Part shown: positions 15,096-23,522 of the stretch, in pieces
Layout of the letters: the number at the start of each line of letters is the position of its first letter
Numbering within the stretch: the first letter of the stretch is position 1
Assembly (NCBI GenBank): GCA_020722015.1
Contig: DYLQ01000018.1
Coordinates: 1 to 34,355 of the forward strand
Reading direction: 5' to 3'
Origin: Thermotoga sp.
GTDB lineage: Bacteria; Thermotogota; Thermotogae; Mesoaciditogales; Mesoaciditogaceae
Length of the DNA stretch: 34,355 nucleotides
Notes under the pieces: model-generated
The model's database searches: none
Seen by the model: only the letters and a program-made list of their open reading frames with translations
Told to the model about the DNA's origin: nothing
Translations under genes and position numbers: made by a program

Positions 15096-17507
15096 GACAA
15101 AATTTTGGTCTTTACTTACCGTTATGGTATCATCCACTTCATCTACGATTATTTTATCTCCTTGCGATATCTTGTTCGCTATTATCATGTCCGCTATTTT
15201 ATCTTCAACTTCGAATTCCATCACGCGTCTTAAAGGCCTTGCACCAAAAGCAGGATCATATCCTTTTTGGGCAAGTAACGCCTTTGCCTTTTGCGTTATT
15301 TCAATTTCAATTTTCCTGTCTTCAAGATTTTTTCGAATCTTCGATATGAAATTATCCACTATGAATTCCATATGAGATTTCTCCAATGGTTTGAAAGCCA
15401 CCATTGCATCTATTCTGTTTAAGAACTCAGGTTTGAAGTATTTTCTCAATTCCTGAACCATGGTTTCGTCAAGATACTCTCTTTTCCCGCTTTCGACACT
15501 TTCGAGTATGTAGTCCGAACCTATGTTTGATGTCATTATTATGATCGTATTTCTAAAATCAACGGTATTTCCCTTTCCATCCGTAAGCCTGCCATCGTCA
15601 AGTACCTGTAAGAGCGCGTTGAAAATTTCCGGATGAGCTTTCTCTATTTCATCAAGAAGAATGACGCTGTATGGACGTCTCCTCACCGCTTCGGTCAACT
15701 GACCGCCTTCTTCATAACCAACGTATCCAGGTGGAGCACCTATAAGTCTTGAAACGGTATGTTTTTCCGAGTACTCTGACATGTCTATTCTTATCAAAGC
15801 ATTATCACTGTTGAAAAGTGCCCAAGCCAAAGACTTGGCAGTTTCAGTTTTTCCGACCCCGGTTGGCCCAACAAACAAGAAGGAACCAGTTGGTCTGTTT
15901 GGATCTTTAAGCCCTGCTCTCGCCCTTCTTATGGTCGCAGCCACCACGTTTACGGCTTCTTCCTGATCGACAACCCTTTGATGGATGATCTTTTCAAGGT
16001 TAATGAGTTTATTTCTTTCATCCTCCATGAGTCTGGTGACTGGAATTCCGGTCCATCTTTCTACTATTTTCGCTATGACATCAACATTAACGACTTTTGG
16101 TATGTTTTCTTGGTGCTTTTTCCATTCTTCCTGAACCTTTGAAAATTCGCTTTTTAATTTCTCAAGTTCTGATTTCTTCATGGCTGCTTTTTCATAGTTT
16201 CCGGCAATGGCAGCGTCGTTTATTTCATCTTCCAACTCTGATATCTTTTTTTGACCTTCGATTATCTCTGATGGAACGAAAGAATTCTCGAATTTCACCC
16301 TTGATGCCGCTTCATCTATAAGATCTATGGCTTTATCGGGAAGAAATCTATCCGTTATGTACCTCGATGAGAGTTTAACTGCCATCTCTATTGCATCGTT
16401 TTCTATTTCAACTCCATGGTGTTCCTCATAAGATGCCTTAAGACCCAAAAGGATTTTTATGGCTTCCTGCTCAGTTGGCTCATCGACATTTATCGATTGA
16501 AATCTCCTTGCGAGTGCTTTATCTTTTTCTATGTATTTTCTGTAATCCTCAAGTGTTGTTGCGCCTATGCATCTTAATTCACCACGGGCAAGAGCCGGCT
16601 TGAGCATATTTGAAGCATCCAAACTTCCACCTTCAACGCTGCCTGCTCCGACGACTGTGTGTAGTTCATCTATGAAAAGTATAACCTTCCCACTCGATCC
16701 CTTCACTGCATCGATGAGGCCCTTGAGTCTTTCTTCAAATTCTCCACGGAATTTGGTGCCAGCTACCAATTTGCCCAGATCAAGTGAAAGTATCCGTTTG
16801 TCCATCATGTAATCTGGAATCTTACCGGAAGTGATAAGTTGTGCAAGCCCTTCAACTATCGCCGTTTTCCCGACACCAGGATCGCCTATAAGGACTGGAT
16901 TGTTTTTTCTTTTTCTTCCGAGAATTTCTATCATTCTTTCCATCTCTTCATCGCGTCCTATCACGGGATCAAGCTTTCCATCTTTTGCCATTTGCGTGAG
17001 ATCTACGGTAAATTTTGAGAGCACATCTAAATTCTCAGATTCTTTTGATTTGCCAGCTTTTCTGACGACAAGGATGGCGTTGTAAACTTTTTCATCATTC
17101 ACTCCAAATCTCATTAAAACACGTGCAGCCATAGAATCGGGAGTTTTCACCATTCCAAGTAGAAGATGCTCTGTTCCTATTTTCTCATCTCCCATTCTGT
17201 TGGCTTCATTTTTGGCACTCTCGAGTACATGTCTGGCATCCGGTGTCACGTACATCTGTTTTATACTTCCAGCTGAGGAAGGATTTCCTCCATATTCTTT
17301 AACAAGCTCTTCGGTTTTATCTTTGAGTTTTTTAATGTTGATCTTTAAATTTTTCAAAGCATCTATTGCCGCATTCTCTTCGTCTTCTATGAGGGCAAGG
17401 AGTATATGCTCGGATCTAAGTTGATCTTGACCGTATCTTGAAAGCAGATCCTGCGTTGACATCATTATATTTGCAGCTTTTTCAGTGTAATCTTCAAGAT
17501 TAAACAT
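15081..17507 (-). CDS. clpC: ClpC-architecture AAA+ ATPase (Clp/Hsp100 family)
   Basis: An 808-residue Hsp100 ATPase. It has an N-terminal Clp repeat domain (about 1-150), a first AAA+ module with Walker A GDPGVGKT at 208-215 and Walker B ILFIDELH near 276-283, and a short middle region with a UVR-like segment (about 417-452). A second AAA+ module follows, with Walker A GPTGVGKT at 547-554. Length and middle-domain size match ClpC, and are too short for the coiled-coil M domain of ClpB. However, the loop after MTSNIGSDY, where ClpC carries a [IV]GF tripeptide for docking on ClpP, is short and has no such tripeptide. It may act without ClpP as an unfoldase or disaggregase. It follows dnaK and hsp20 on the same strand. 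Confidence 0.9.
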   Translation of the reverse strand: MFNLEDYTEKAANIMMSTQDLLSRYGQDQLRSEHILLALIEDEENAAIDALKNLKINIKKLKDKTEELVKEYGGNPSSAGSIKQMYVTPDARHVLESAKNEANRMGDEKIGTEHLLLGMVKTPDSMAARVLMRFGVNDEKVYNAILVVRKAGKSKESENLDVLSKFTVDLTQMAKDGKLDPVIGRDEEMERMIEILGRKRKNNPVLIGDPGVGKTAIVEGLAQLITSGKIPDYMMDKRILSLDLGKLVAGTKFRGEFEERLKGLIDAVKGSSGKVILFIDELHTVVGAGSVEGGSLDASNMLKPALARGELRCIGATTLEDYRKYIEKDKALARRFQSINVDEPTEQEAIKILLGLKASYEEHHGVEIENDAIEMAVKLSSRYITDRFLPDKAIDLIDEAASRVKFENSFVPSEIIEGQKKISELEDEINDAAIAGNYEKAAMKKSELEKLKSEFSKVQEEWKKHQENIPKVVNVDVIAKIVERWTGIPVTRLMEDERNKLINLEKIIHQRVVDQEEAVNVVAATIRRARAGLKDPNRPTGSFLFVGPTGVGKTETAKSLAWALFNSDNALIRIDMSEYSEKHTVSRLIGAPPGYVGYEEGGQLTEAVRRRPYSVILLDEIEKAHPEIFNALLQVLDDGRLTDGKGNTVDFRNTIIIMTSNIGSDYILESVESGKREYLDETMVQELRKYFKPEFLNRIDAMVAFKPLEKSHMEFIVDNFISKIRKNLEDRKIEIEITQKAKALLAQKGYDPAFGARPLRRVMEFEVEDKIADMIIANKISQGDKIIVDEVDDTITVSKDQNFVETKA

Positions 17508-17524
17508 CTAAACACCTCCAAAAG

Positions 17525-17548
17525 AAAAAGGGGCCGAAGCCCCTTTTT
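17525..17548 (-). terminator. Intrinsic terminator between hsp20 and clpC
   Basis: A GC-rich 5-bp stem (GGGGC-CGAA-GCCCC, 17530-17543 as read on the plus strand) is extended by A and T runs on both sides. It directly follows the hsp20 stop and precedes the clpC ribosome site, so it would attenuate transcription from hsp20 into clpC. Confidence 0.8.
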
Positions 17549-18004
17549 TTACTTTATCTCAATCTTTCTGCTTGAAGTCTTCGCTTCTGGGCTCTTTGGA
17601 ATTGATACATTCAAAAGTCCGTTTTCAAATTTAGCACTTATGTTTTTTTCGTCGATGTATTGTGGAAGAGAGAAAGATCTTTCAAATTTGCCGTAACTTC
17701 TTTCGATCTTTTTGTATCCTTTTTTCTCTTCTTTCTTCTCTTCTCGCTTTTCACCTTTTACAGTCAATATTCCGTCATTAACTTCGATCTCGATATCTTC
17801 TCGTTTCATGCCCGGCAATTCGACTTCAAATTCGTAACTTTTATCAGTTTCAGAGATGTCGACCGCTGGCACGAAAGTTTCAGTAGAAAGGGTAGGCAAT
17901 ATCCTTGGAAACTCCTCGAAAAACTTGTCTATCATCTTTTGCATTTCTTCGAAAGGCCTATAAACATCAAGCCATTCAGTCTCTTTTCTCTTTTCAATGG
18001 CCAT
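17549..18004 (-). CDS. hsp20: Small heat-shock protein, Hsp20/alpha-crystallin family
   Basis: A 151-residue ATP-independent holdase. The alpha-crystallin domain covers about residues 38-140 (VPAVDISETDKSYEFEVELPG, then DGILTVKGEKR and the ENGLLNVSIPK strand). The C-terminus has the IxI tail motif (RKIEIK) used for oligomer assembly. I chose ATG 18004: AAGGAG lies 9 bases upstream, while the ATG at 18013 overlaps that ribosome site. The gene starts 33 bases after dnaK and precedes clpC, which suggests a chaperone module in which Hsp20-bound clients are handed to DnaK and the Clp ATPase. Confidence 0.93.
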   Translation of the reverse strand: MAIEKRKETEWLDVYRPFEEMQKMIDKFFEEFPRILPTLSTETFVPAVDISETDKSYEFEVELPGMKREDIEIEVNDGILTVKGEKREEKKEEKKGYKKIERSYGKFERSFSLPQYIDEKNISAKFENGLLNVSIPKSPEAKTSSRKIEIK

Positions 18005-18037
18005 AAAAACCATCTCCTTCCTTTTTATTTTAATTTA

Positions 18038-19879
18038 TTATTTTCCTTGATATTCTGCATTTACCGTATCGTCTTTCGACGGTTCATTCGAATTACCACT
18101 ACCTGTACCATTATTTCCATTTCCGGGTTGCGATGCTGTCTGTTGATACAATTTTTGGCCAATCTCTTGGGTTTTTTTCTGTAGATCATCTGTTAAAACT
18201 TTTATCCTTGCATAATCATTCTTTTCAAGTGCATCTTTGAGATCTTTGGTGATATTTTCCGTTTCAGCACGAATCGCAGGATCTATTTTCGAACCTTGTT
18301 CGTTAAGAAGTTTTTCCGTCTGATAGACAAGGGAATCGGCTTGATTTTTCATCTCAACTTGCTGCTTTCGTTTTGCGTCTTCTTCTTGGAATTTTTTTGC
18401 ATCTTCAACCATTTTCTTTATGTCCTCTTCGGAAAGGTTTGAACTTCCACTTATAACTATCGATTGCTCTTTGCCCGTTGCTTTGTCTTTTGCTGAAACG
18501 TGAACTATACCTTCAGAATCTATATCAAAGGTAACCTCTATTTGAGGAATACCTCTTGGGGCCGGAGGAATACCGGTGAGATTGAACCTTCCAAGTGATT
18601 TGTTATCTCCGGCTAGTTCTCTTTCACCTTGAAGTACATTTATCTCAACCTCTGTTTGGCCATCCTCAGCCGTCGTAAAGACCTCCGATTTCTTTGTTGG
18701 CACAGTGGTATTTCTCGGAATTATACGATGCATGATTCCACCCTTAACCTCAACGCCAAGAGACAACGGCGTAACATCTACAAGTACGACCTCTCTTTTT
18801 GTCTCTCCGGAAAGTATCGATGCTTCAACGGCTGCACCTATCGCAACGGCTTCATCTGGATTAACTGCTTTTGACGGTTCTTTGTGAAATATATTCTTGA
18901 GAAAATCTTGGACAATTGGCATTCTCGTTGGGCCACCAACGAGCAAGATCTCACCTATATCTTCTACGGCTATTTTTGAATCGTTAAGTACTGTCTCTAT
19001 GGGATCTCTCATTTTTTCGACTATATCACGAATCAAACTTTCCAACTTTGCCCTTGTGAGAGACACCTGAAGATGTTTTGGACCGTTCGCATCTGCCGTT
19101 ATGTATGGAAGATTTATTTCCGTTTCCATCTTCGTTGTGAGTTCTATCTTTGCGCGTTCTGATGCGTCTTTTAATCTTTGCAGTGCTTGCTTATCGTTAC
19201 TGAGATCCACTCCTGTTTCCTTTTTAAAGTTGTCGATGAGCCAGTCCATTATTCTCTGATCAAAATCGTCCCCTCCGAGGTGATTGTTTCCACTTGTTGC
19301 CTTAACCTCAATAACGCCGCCACCTATTTCAAGTAAAGAAACATCAAAAGTACCTCCGCCAAGATCACAGACGATTATCATTTCATCTTTGCTCTTATCT
19401 ATGCCATAACCCAAGGCTGCAGCGGTAGGCTCATTTATGATTCTCAAAACATCAAGTCCCGCTATTCTGCCGGCATCTTTCGTTGCCTGGCGCTGCGCAT
19501 CTTCAAAATAAGCAGGCACGGTTATGACGGCCTTTGTTATCTTTCCTCCAAGTACGGCTTCAGCATCGTTTTTCATCTTTCTAAGTATAAATGCGCTTAT
19601 CTCTTGCGGGGTATATTCTTTATTGTCGATCTTGATTCTATTATTTGTGCCCATCTGACGTTTTATGGATCTGATGGTTCTTTCAGCATTCAAAATGGCC
19701 TGTCTTTTTGCCGGTTCCCCCACAAGCACTTCACCTGTTTTGGTGAAAGCCACAACTGAAGGAGTAAGCCTTGAACCTTCGGCATTTGCTATAACTTCTG
19801 ATTTTCCATCTCTTACAATCGCTATTTCAGAATTCGTTGTTCCAAGGTCTATTCCAACAACATATTCTCTTTCGGACAT
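18038..19879 (-). CDS. dnaK: Molecular chaperone DnaK (Hsp70)
   Basis: A 613-residue Hsp70. The nucleotide-binding domain shows GIDLGTTNS (from residue 9), [15 protein letters not shown] and LVGGPTRMP. The substrate-binding domain begins after [15 protein letters not shown], and the lid ends in a glycine/asparagine-rich tail with terminus EYQGK. The start ATG 19879 has GGAGGTG 6 bases upstream. No grpE, dnaJ or hrcA is adjacent; they must lie elsewhere. The gene is first in an operon with hsp20 and clpC and is read from a near-consensus promoter just upstream, with a CIRCE-like dyad covering the -35 box. Confidence 0.97.
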   Translation of the reverse strand: MSEREYVVGIDLGTTNSEIAIVRDGKSEVIANAEGSRLTPSVVAFTKTGEVLVGEPAKRQAILNAERTIRSIKRQMGTNNRIKIDNKEYTPQEISAFILRKMKNDAEAVLGGKITKAVITVPAYFEDAQRQATKDAGRIAGLDVLRIINEPTAAALGYGIDKSKDEMIIVCDLGGGTFDVSLLEIGGGVIEVKATSGNNHLGGDDFDQRIMDWLIDNFKKETGVDLSNDKQALQRLKDASERAKIELTTKMETEINLPYITADANGPKHLQVSLTRAKLESLIRDIVEKMRDPIETVLNDSKIAVEDIGEILLVGGPTRMPIVQDFLKNIFHKEPSKAVNPDEAVAIGAAVEASILSGETKREVVLVDVTPLSLGVEVKGGIMHRIIPRNTTVPTKKSEVFTTAEDGQTEVEINVLQGERELAGDNKSLGRFNLTGIPPAPRGIPQIEVTFDIDSEGIVHVSAKDKATGKEQSIVISGSSNLSEEDIKKMVEDAKKFQEEDAKRKQQVEMKNQADSLVYQTEKLLNEQGSKIDPAIRAETENITKDLKDALEKNDYARIKVLTDDLQKKTQEIGQKLYQQTASQPGNGNNGTGSGNSNEPSKDDTVNAEYQGK

Positions 19880-19907
19880 TCATGTCACCTCCACATTTTC
19901 AATTAAA

Positions 19908-19936
19908 ATTATAATCAACTCTTAGCCTCATGTCAA
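19908..19936 (-). promoter_or_regulatory. Sigma-70 type promoter of dnaK
   Basis: On the minus strand a perfect -35 TTGACA (19936-19931) and a perfect -10 TATAAT (19913-19908) are separated by exactly 17 bases, 29 bases upstream of the dnaK start codon. This is the best promoter in the window. Confidence 0.88.
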
Positions 19937-19948
19937 GTGGGTGACTAA
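19922..19948. promoter_or_regulatory. Degenerate CIRCE-like dyad over the dnaK -35 box
   Basis: On the plus strand TTAGCCTCA, a 9-base spacer and GGTGACTAA form an imperfect dyad with the 9-9-9 spacing of the HrcA operator CIRCE (TTAGCACTC-N9-GAGTGCTAA). Each arm matches CIRCE at only 5 of 9 positions, mainly the outer TTAGC and CTAA. Placement over the -35 box would suit a repressor. Chance resemblance is possible. Confidence 0.35.
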
Positions 19949-20225
19949 TTTTAATATCAAATTTTTAAGCCATATTTGTCGCGGATATAGATGATGTTAA
20001 TTTTATTTTTTTATAAGTGTTAAGCAATCTTAATTTATAACTGATAATAAATTATGTGTAGTCCTGCAATACGCTTTTACCAAATCGATAACTGTGTTGT
20101 TAGAAGAGAATTTAAACTTGAGTCGGCAGACTCGCAACATCAAGTTGTAACTTTGCATGTCTATCATAAAAAATAAAAATGCCTTAAAATAATATAGAAA
20201 ATTGTTTTCAATAAGGAGGGTAATT
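19949..20225. other. Intergenic region between dnaK promoter and MFS gene
   Basis: AT-rich divergent spacer with no convincing gene. It contains an imperfect nested inverted repeat at 20115-20146: outer arms AACTTG and CAAGTT, and inner arms GAGTC and GACTC at 20120-20133. No clear -35/-10 pair for the MFS gene could be fixed. The only sure element is AAGGAGGG just before its TTG start. Confidence 0.5.
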
Positions 20226-21419
20226 TTGAACAGATCAAATGCGAGAGTTCTTATTTTCACTTCTATAGGGCATTTTTTAAATGATGGCACTTTGCTGCTT
20301 TTTTCTTTGCTAATAGTTTATTATAGTGAATTTTATCATGTGAACTTGACATTTCTTGGTTTGATAGCCGTTGTGTACGGGATCATATCTGGCATCATTT
20401 CACCTGTCATATCCGGATTCGCAGATAAACGTGATTTTGATGTTCCGCTCATGACACTTGGTCTTTTACTTGCCGGAATCTCCGTTTTTCTTTTTGGACT
20501 TGCATTTTTGCTAACTTCTTATATTTACATCATAATAGGTATTGCGGCTGTTTTACTTGGATTTGCACAGTCCTTTTATCATCCGCTTGGAAGTTCGATT
20601 CTTTCTTATACTTTTGGAAAGAATTCTCCCACTGCTTTGGGTGTAAATGGTTCTCTCGGCAGCTTGGGAAGATCTGTTACCCCAATGGTTATAACGGCTC
20701 TTATACTTGCCATCGGGGAAAGTACTGGAATGTTCATAGTGGCACTTTACATGGTGGTCGGAGCCCTTGTAGTATACTTCGGACTGTCGAGTTTTAAAAG
20801 AGGAAATTACGAGAAAACTCAAAATCAAAAAAAAGGTGAAAAAGAAAAATTGGATCCAAAGTACGTGAAATTCCTTTTTGCATTTGGCACGATTGTATTC
20901 ATAAGATCAATGTTCATGTCCGGAACAACGACATTTTTGGGAGAATACGTGTACAAAGTTTACGATTCTAAAACTCTCGTTGGCGTCTTTTTGACTGTTG
21001 CATTTCTTGGTGCAATTATCGGTCAACCTTTTTTTGGTTACCTTACGACAAAAAAAGGAGGAAGGTTCACAGTTTTTTTCACAACTATAGCTTCAATTGT
21101 GGTATTCTTCTTATTTCTTTTGTGGAATAACTTTGCATTTTCCGTTTCTATGTATCTAATCGAAACCTTCTTTGCCATGAGTGGATTTCCAGTTTTACTT
21201 GGTTATCTGACGCAGATCTTTCCTTCCAAATACATTGCAACGGCAAGTTCTTACATATGGGGTCTGTCTAACATCATCGGAGGTGCGACTGGCGTTGGTG
21301 TTATAACATTGCTTTTGGGAGTAGGTATCAATATTTATCTTTCGTTTTGGATCATGCTGATCTTTGGAATTATATCCGCTTTGATGTTACCTTTGATTCC
21401 TCAAAAAGTGGAAGAATGA
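20226..21419 (+). CDS. MFS transporter, fosmidomycin-resistance (Fsr) like
   Basis: A 397-residue membrane protein with about twelve hydrophobic segments and a charged central loop (about residues 195-215, KKGEKEKLDPKYV). The N-terminal ...SIGHFLNDG motif and the following GLIAVVYGIISGIISPVISG are typical of the Fsr subgroup of the major facilitator superfamily, which exports small drugs or metabolites by proton antiport. I chose TTG 20226, with AAGGAGGG 5 bases upstream; an earlier in-frame TTG at 20202 sits before that site. The natural substrate is unknown. It may share a transcript with the DNA glycosylase 82 bases downstream, though a lone TATAAT sits in that gap. Confidence 0.85.
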   Translation: MNRSNARVLIFTSIGHFLNDGTLLLFSLLIVYYSEFYHVNLTFLGLIAVVYGIISGIISPVISGFADKRDFDVPLMTLGLLLAGISVFLFGLAFLLTSYIYIIIGIAAVLLGFAQSFYHPLGSSILSYTFGKNSPTALGVNGSLGSLGRSVTPMVITALILAIGESTGMFIVALYMVVGALVVYFGLSSFKRGNYEKTQNQKKGEKEKLDPKYVKFLFAFGTIVFIRSMFMSGTTTFLGEYVYKVYDSKTLVGVFLTVAFLGAIIGQPFFGYLTTKKGGRFTVFFTTIASIVVFFLFLLWNNFAFSVSMYLIETFFAMSGFPVLLGYLTQIFPSKYIATASSYIWGLSNIIGGATGVGVITLLLGVGINIYLSFWIMLIFGIISALMLPLIPQKVEE

Positions 21420-21501
21420 TGATATACTATAATCGATATGTCATGGAAAATTCAATCAACTAAATGGAGATTGGTTCACAACGTACATCAAGGGAAAATG
21501 T

Positions 21502-22128
21502 ATGGTCAATTATGAGATGGTTTTCGAAAGGTTGTATGAAAATTACGGACCGCAAGGTTGGTGGCCGGCAAATAGTAAGTTCGAGATATCAGTTGGGGCA
21601 ATTTTAACTCAAAACACGATGTGGAGGAATGTCGTCGTTTCGATAAAAAGCCTTGAGAATGCCGGACTTATGGAACCATATCGAATGTACATAGCCTCGT
21701 CCGAGAAACTCGCGCGCCTTATAAGACCTTCTGGTTTTCCCAAGCTCAAAGCGGGAAGACTGAAGAATTTTTTGTCTTTTTTCTCGGAATTTTCATTTGA
21801 TTTTGAAGGTCTCGATCGGTTTGATACCGAAGTGCTTTCTGAGTTACTGCTCAAAGTCAACGGAATAGGAAAAGAAACGGCGAATTCTATGTTGCTTTAC
21901 ATATTCGAAAGGCCTGTTTTTATATCTGACGCTTACTCAAGAAGATTGTTCTCGAGAATCGGAATAAGAGAAAACGTTGAGGTTGAGCACATCATAAAAG
22001 ATCCAAAGATGCTCGGGGAGTTTCATGCCCTTTTGGTGCAGCATTCAAAAGTTTATTGCAGATCAAAACCTATATGCCAAAAATGTCCTTTACTTAGCGT
22101 TTGCGAATATGGAGCGAAATATGTTTGA
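21502..22128 (+). CDS. HhH-GPD DNA glycosylase with [4Fe-4S] cluster (endonuclease III-related, COG2231-like)
   Basis: A 208-residue base-excision repair glycosylase. The helix-hairpin-helix is VNGIGKETAN at about 119-128, and the catalytic aspartate is D143 (ISDAYSRR). A C-terminal iron-sulfur motif has cysteines 186, 192, 195 and 201 (spacing 5-2-5). At the position of endonuclease III Lys120, exactly 18 residues before the aspartate, there is glutamate E125. A bifunctional lyase reaction is therefore unlikely, and a monofunctional alkyl-purine type glycosylase is more likely. ATG 21502 has AAGGG 7 bases upstream. The stop overlaps the start of the methyltransferase gene, so the two are translationally coupled. 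Confidence 0.85.
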   Translation: MVNYEMVFERLYENYGPQGWWPANSKFEISVGAILTQNTMWRNVVVSIKSLENAGLMEPYRMYIASSEKLARLIRPSGFPKLKAGRLKNFLSFFSEFSFDFEGLDRFDTEVLSELLLKVNGIGKETANSMLLYIFERPVFISDAYSRRLFSRIGIRENVEVEHIIKDPKMLGEFHALLVQHSKVYCRSKPICQKCPLLSVCEYGAKYV

Positions 22129-22723
22129 GCATTATTACTCAAAAAACCCAACAAGCAAAACCGTTGAACGTACATTCGAATTCAACATAAAAAACTCTAA
22201 ACTTCAGTTCAAAAGTGTCAGCGGCGTTTTCTCATTTGGTGGCCCAGACAGGGCCTCTGTGGTGCTTGTAAGAAATTTTTTGGAAGATGTGAGTGGAGAT
22301 TTGCTCGATCTTGGATGCGGATATGGATTCATTGGGATATCGTTGAAATTTAAAAATCCTGATATAAACCTTTTCATGAGTGATATCAACGAAAGAGCTG
22401 TAGAATATGCAAAGATGAACGCTAAAAATAACAACGTCTTGGCAGTCGTAAAAGCTGGAAACGGTTTTGAACCTTGGAATGGTACGATATTTGATTTTAT
22501 CGTTTTCAATCCGCCAATCGCTGCCGGTAAAAAAGTTTGGGTAAAGATGATAGAAGAATCGAAAGCACATCTAAAAACAAATGGTTCTATTCTATGCGTT
22601 GGCTTTCATAACGCCGGAGGAAGTGCGATAGAGAGAGAAATGAAAAGGATTTTCGACAAAGTTTCAACACTTGTAAAAGATGGAGGAATAAGAGTTTACA
22701 TTTCGAAAAATGATAAAATTTGA
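22121..22723 (+). CDS. RsmC-like class I methyltransferase
   Basis: A 200-residue SAM-dependent methyltransferase, the single-domain form related to RsmC, which makes m2G in 16S rRNA. The SAM-binding motif is LLDLGCGYGFIGI (about 57-69), the acidic motif II is MSDINERAVEYAKMNA, and the catalytic motif IV is VFNPPIAAG (about 129-137). The NPPI form indicates an exocyclic amino group as the methyl acceptor. I chose ATG 22121: GGAG is 6 bases upstream and the start overlaps the glycosylase stop by 8 bases. Longer in-frame starts lie inside the glycosylase. Substrate (rRNA guanine) is inferred from the family. Confidence 0.85.
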   Translation: MFEHYYSKNPTSKTVERTFEFNIKNSKLQFKSVSGVFSFGGPDRASVVLVRNFLEDVSGDLLDLGCGYGFIGISLKFKNPDINLFMSDINERAVEYAKMNAKNNNVLAVVKAGNGFEPWNGTIFDFIVFNPPIAAGKKVWVKMIEESKAHLKTNGSILCVGFHNAGGSAIEREMKRIFDKVSTLVKDGGIRVYISKNDKI

Positions 22724-23522
22724 AAATGTTAGCTTTGAATATGAAAATGTAAAAGTTCTTGAAAATATAAACCTCGAAATCGGTGAAGGGGAATTCATAG
22801 TCGTCCTTGGATTAAATGGGGCAGGGAAAACATCTCTTTTTAAATTGATGAATGGACTTATCCTTCCCACTTCAGGGACGGTGTCTGTAGACGGTATAGA
22901 CACGAAGGATGATGAAAATATATGGAATTTGAGAAAGAACATCGGAATTGTTTTTCAAAATCCGGAAAACCAAATTGTTGGGACAACTGTTGAAGAAGAT
23001 GTTGCTTTTGGTCTTGAAAATCTTGGTATTCAACGCGATGAGATGCTGAAAAAAATAGATGAAGCCCTTAAATTCGTCGGACTCGAAAATTTAAAAGATG
23101 TAGAGCCCCACAGACTTTCTGGGGGGCAAAAACAATTGTTATGTGTAGCGGACATATTCGCCATGAAGCCCAAATACATGGTGATGGATGAACCGACATC
23201 TATGATGGATCCAGTGAGTAGAGAGGCAATTCTAAAAACACTTGTTAAACTTCATGAAAGTGGACATACCATAATATTTTCGACGCATCTTCTTGATGAA
23301 ATCGTGATAGCAAAAAGGATAATTTATCTTAAAAACAAGCATATACTTTTTGATGGGAATATCGTTCAGATCGTCGAAAAGATAAAAACAGATTTTGGAA
23401 GTTCAAAGTTGGTGGATTTCGAACTCGATCTCTTTGAAGCGGGAATTATAGACCATCTTATGGACGTAGATGAACTCGGAAGGAAGTTGGTGAGTTATTG
23501 TCGATCAGATTTGAAAAGGTAA
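22710..23522 (+). CDS. ecfA1: ECF transporter ATPase (EcfA1-like)
   Basis: A 270-residue cytoplasmic ATPase of the energy-coupling factor (ECF) vitamin and metal transporters. Walker A is GLNGAGKT (34-41), the Q-loop is VFQNPENQIVG, the signature is LSGGQKQ and Walker B is YMVMDEPTSMMDP. The Q-loop plus the C-terminal tail pattern is typical of EcfA/CbiO, which couples to EcfT. Its start overlaps the methyltransferase stop by 14 bases and its end overlaps the second ATPase by 25 bases. No EcfT or substrate-binding S component is present in the window. Confidence 0.92.
   Translation: MIKFENVSFEYENVKVLENINLEIGEGEFIVVLGLNGAGKTSLFKLMNGLILPTSGTVSVDGIDTKDDENIWNLRKNIGIVFQNPENQIVGTTVEEDVAFGLENLGIQRDEMLKKIDEALKFVGLENLKDVEPHRLSGGQKQLLCVADIFAMKPKYMVMDEPTSMMDPVSREAILKTLVKLHESGHTIIFSTHLLDEIVIAKRIIYLKNKHILFDGNIVQIVEKIKTDFGSSKLVDFELDLFEAGIIDHLMDVDELGRKLVSYCRSDLKR

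Noticed and set aside
17660-18184. 174-residue plus-strand frame across hsp20 and dnaK
   Set aside because: Antisense shadow, phenylalanine-rich because of reversed lysine/glutamate codons.
20030-20290. 86-residue minus-strand frame in the dnaK-MFS spacer
   Set aside because: No ribosome site or recognisable motif, composition unlike real genes here, and it runs into the MFS coding region.
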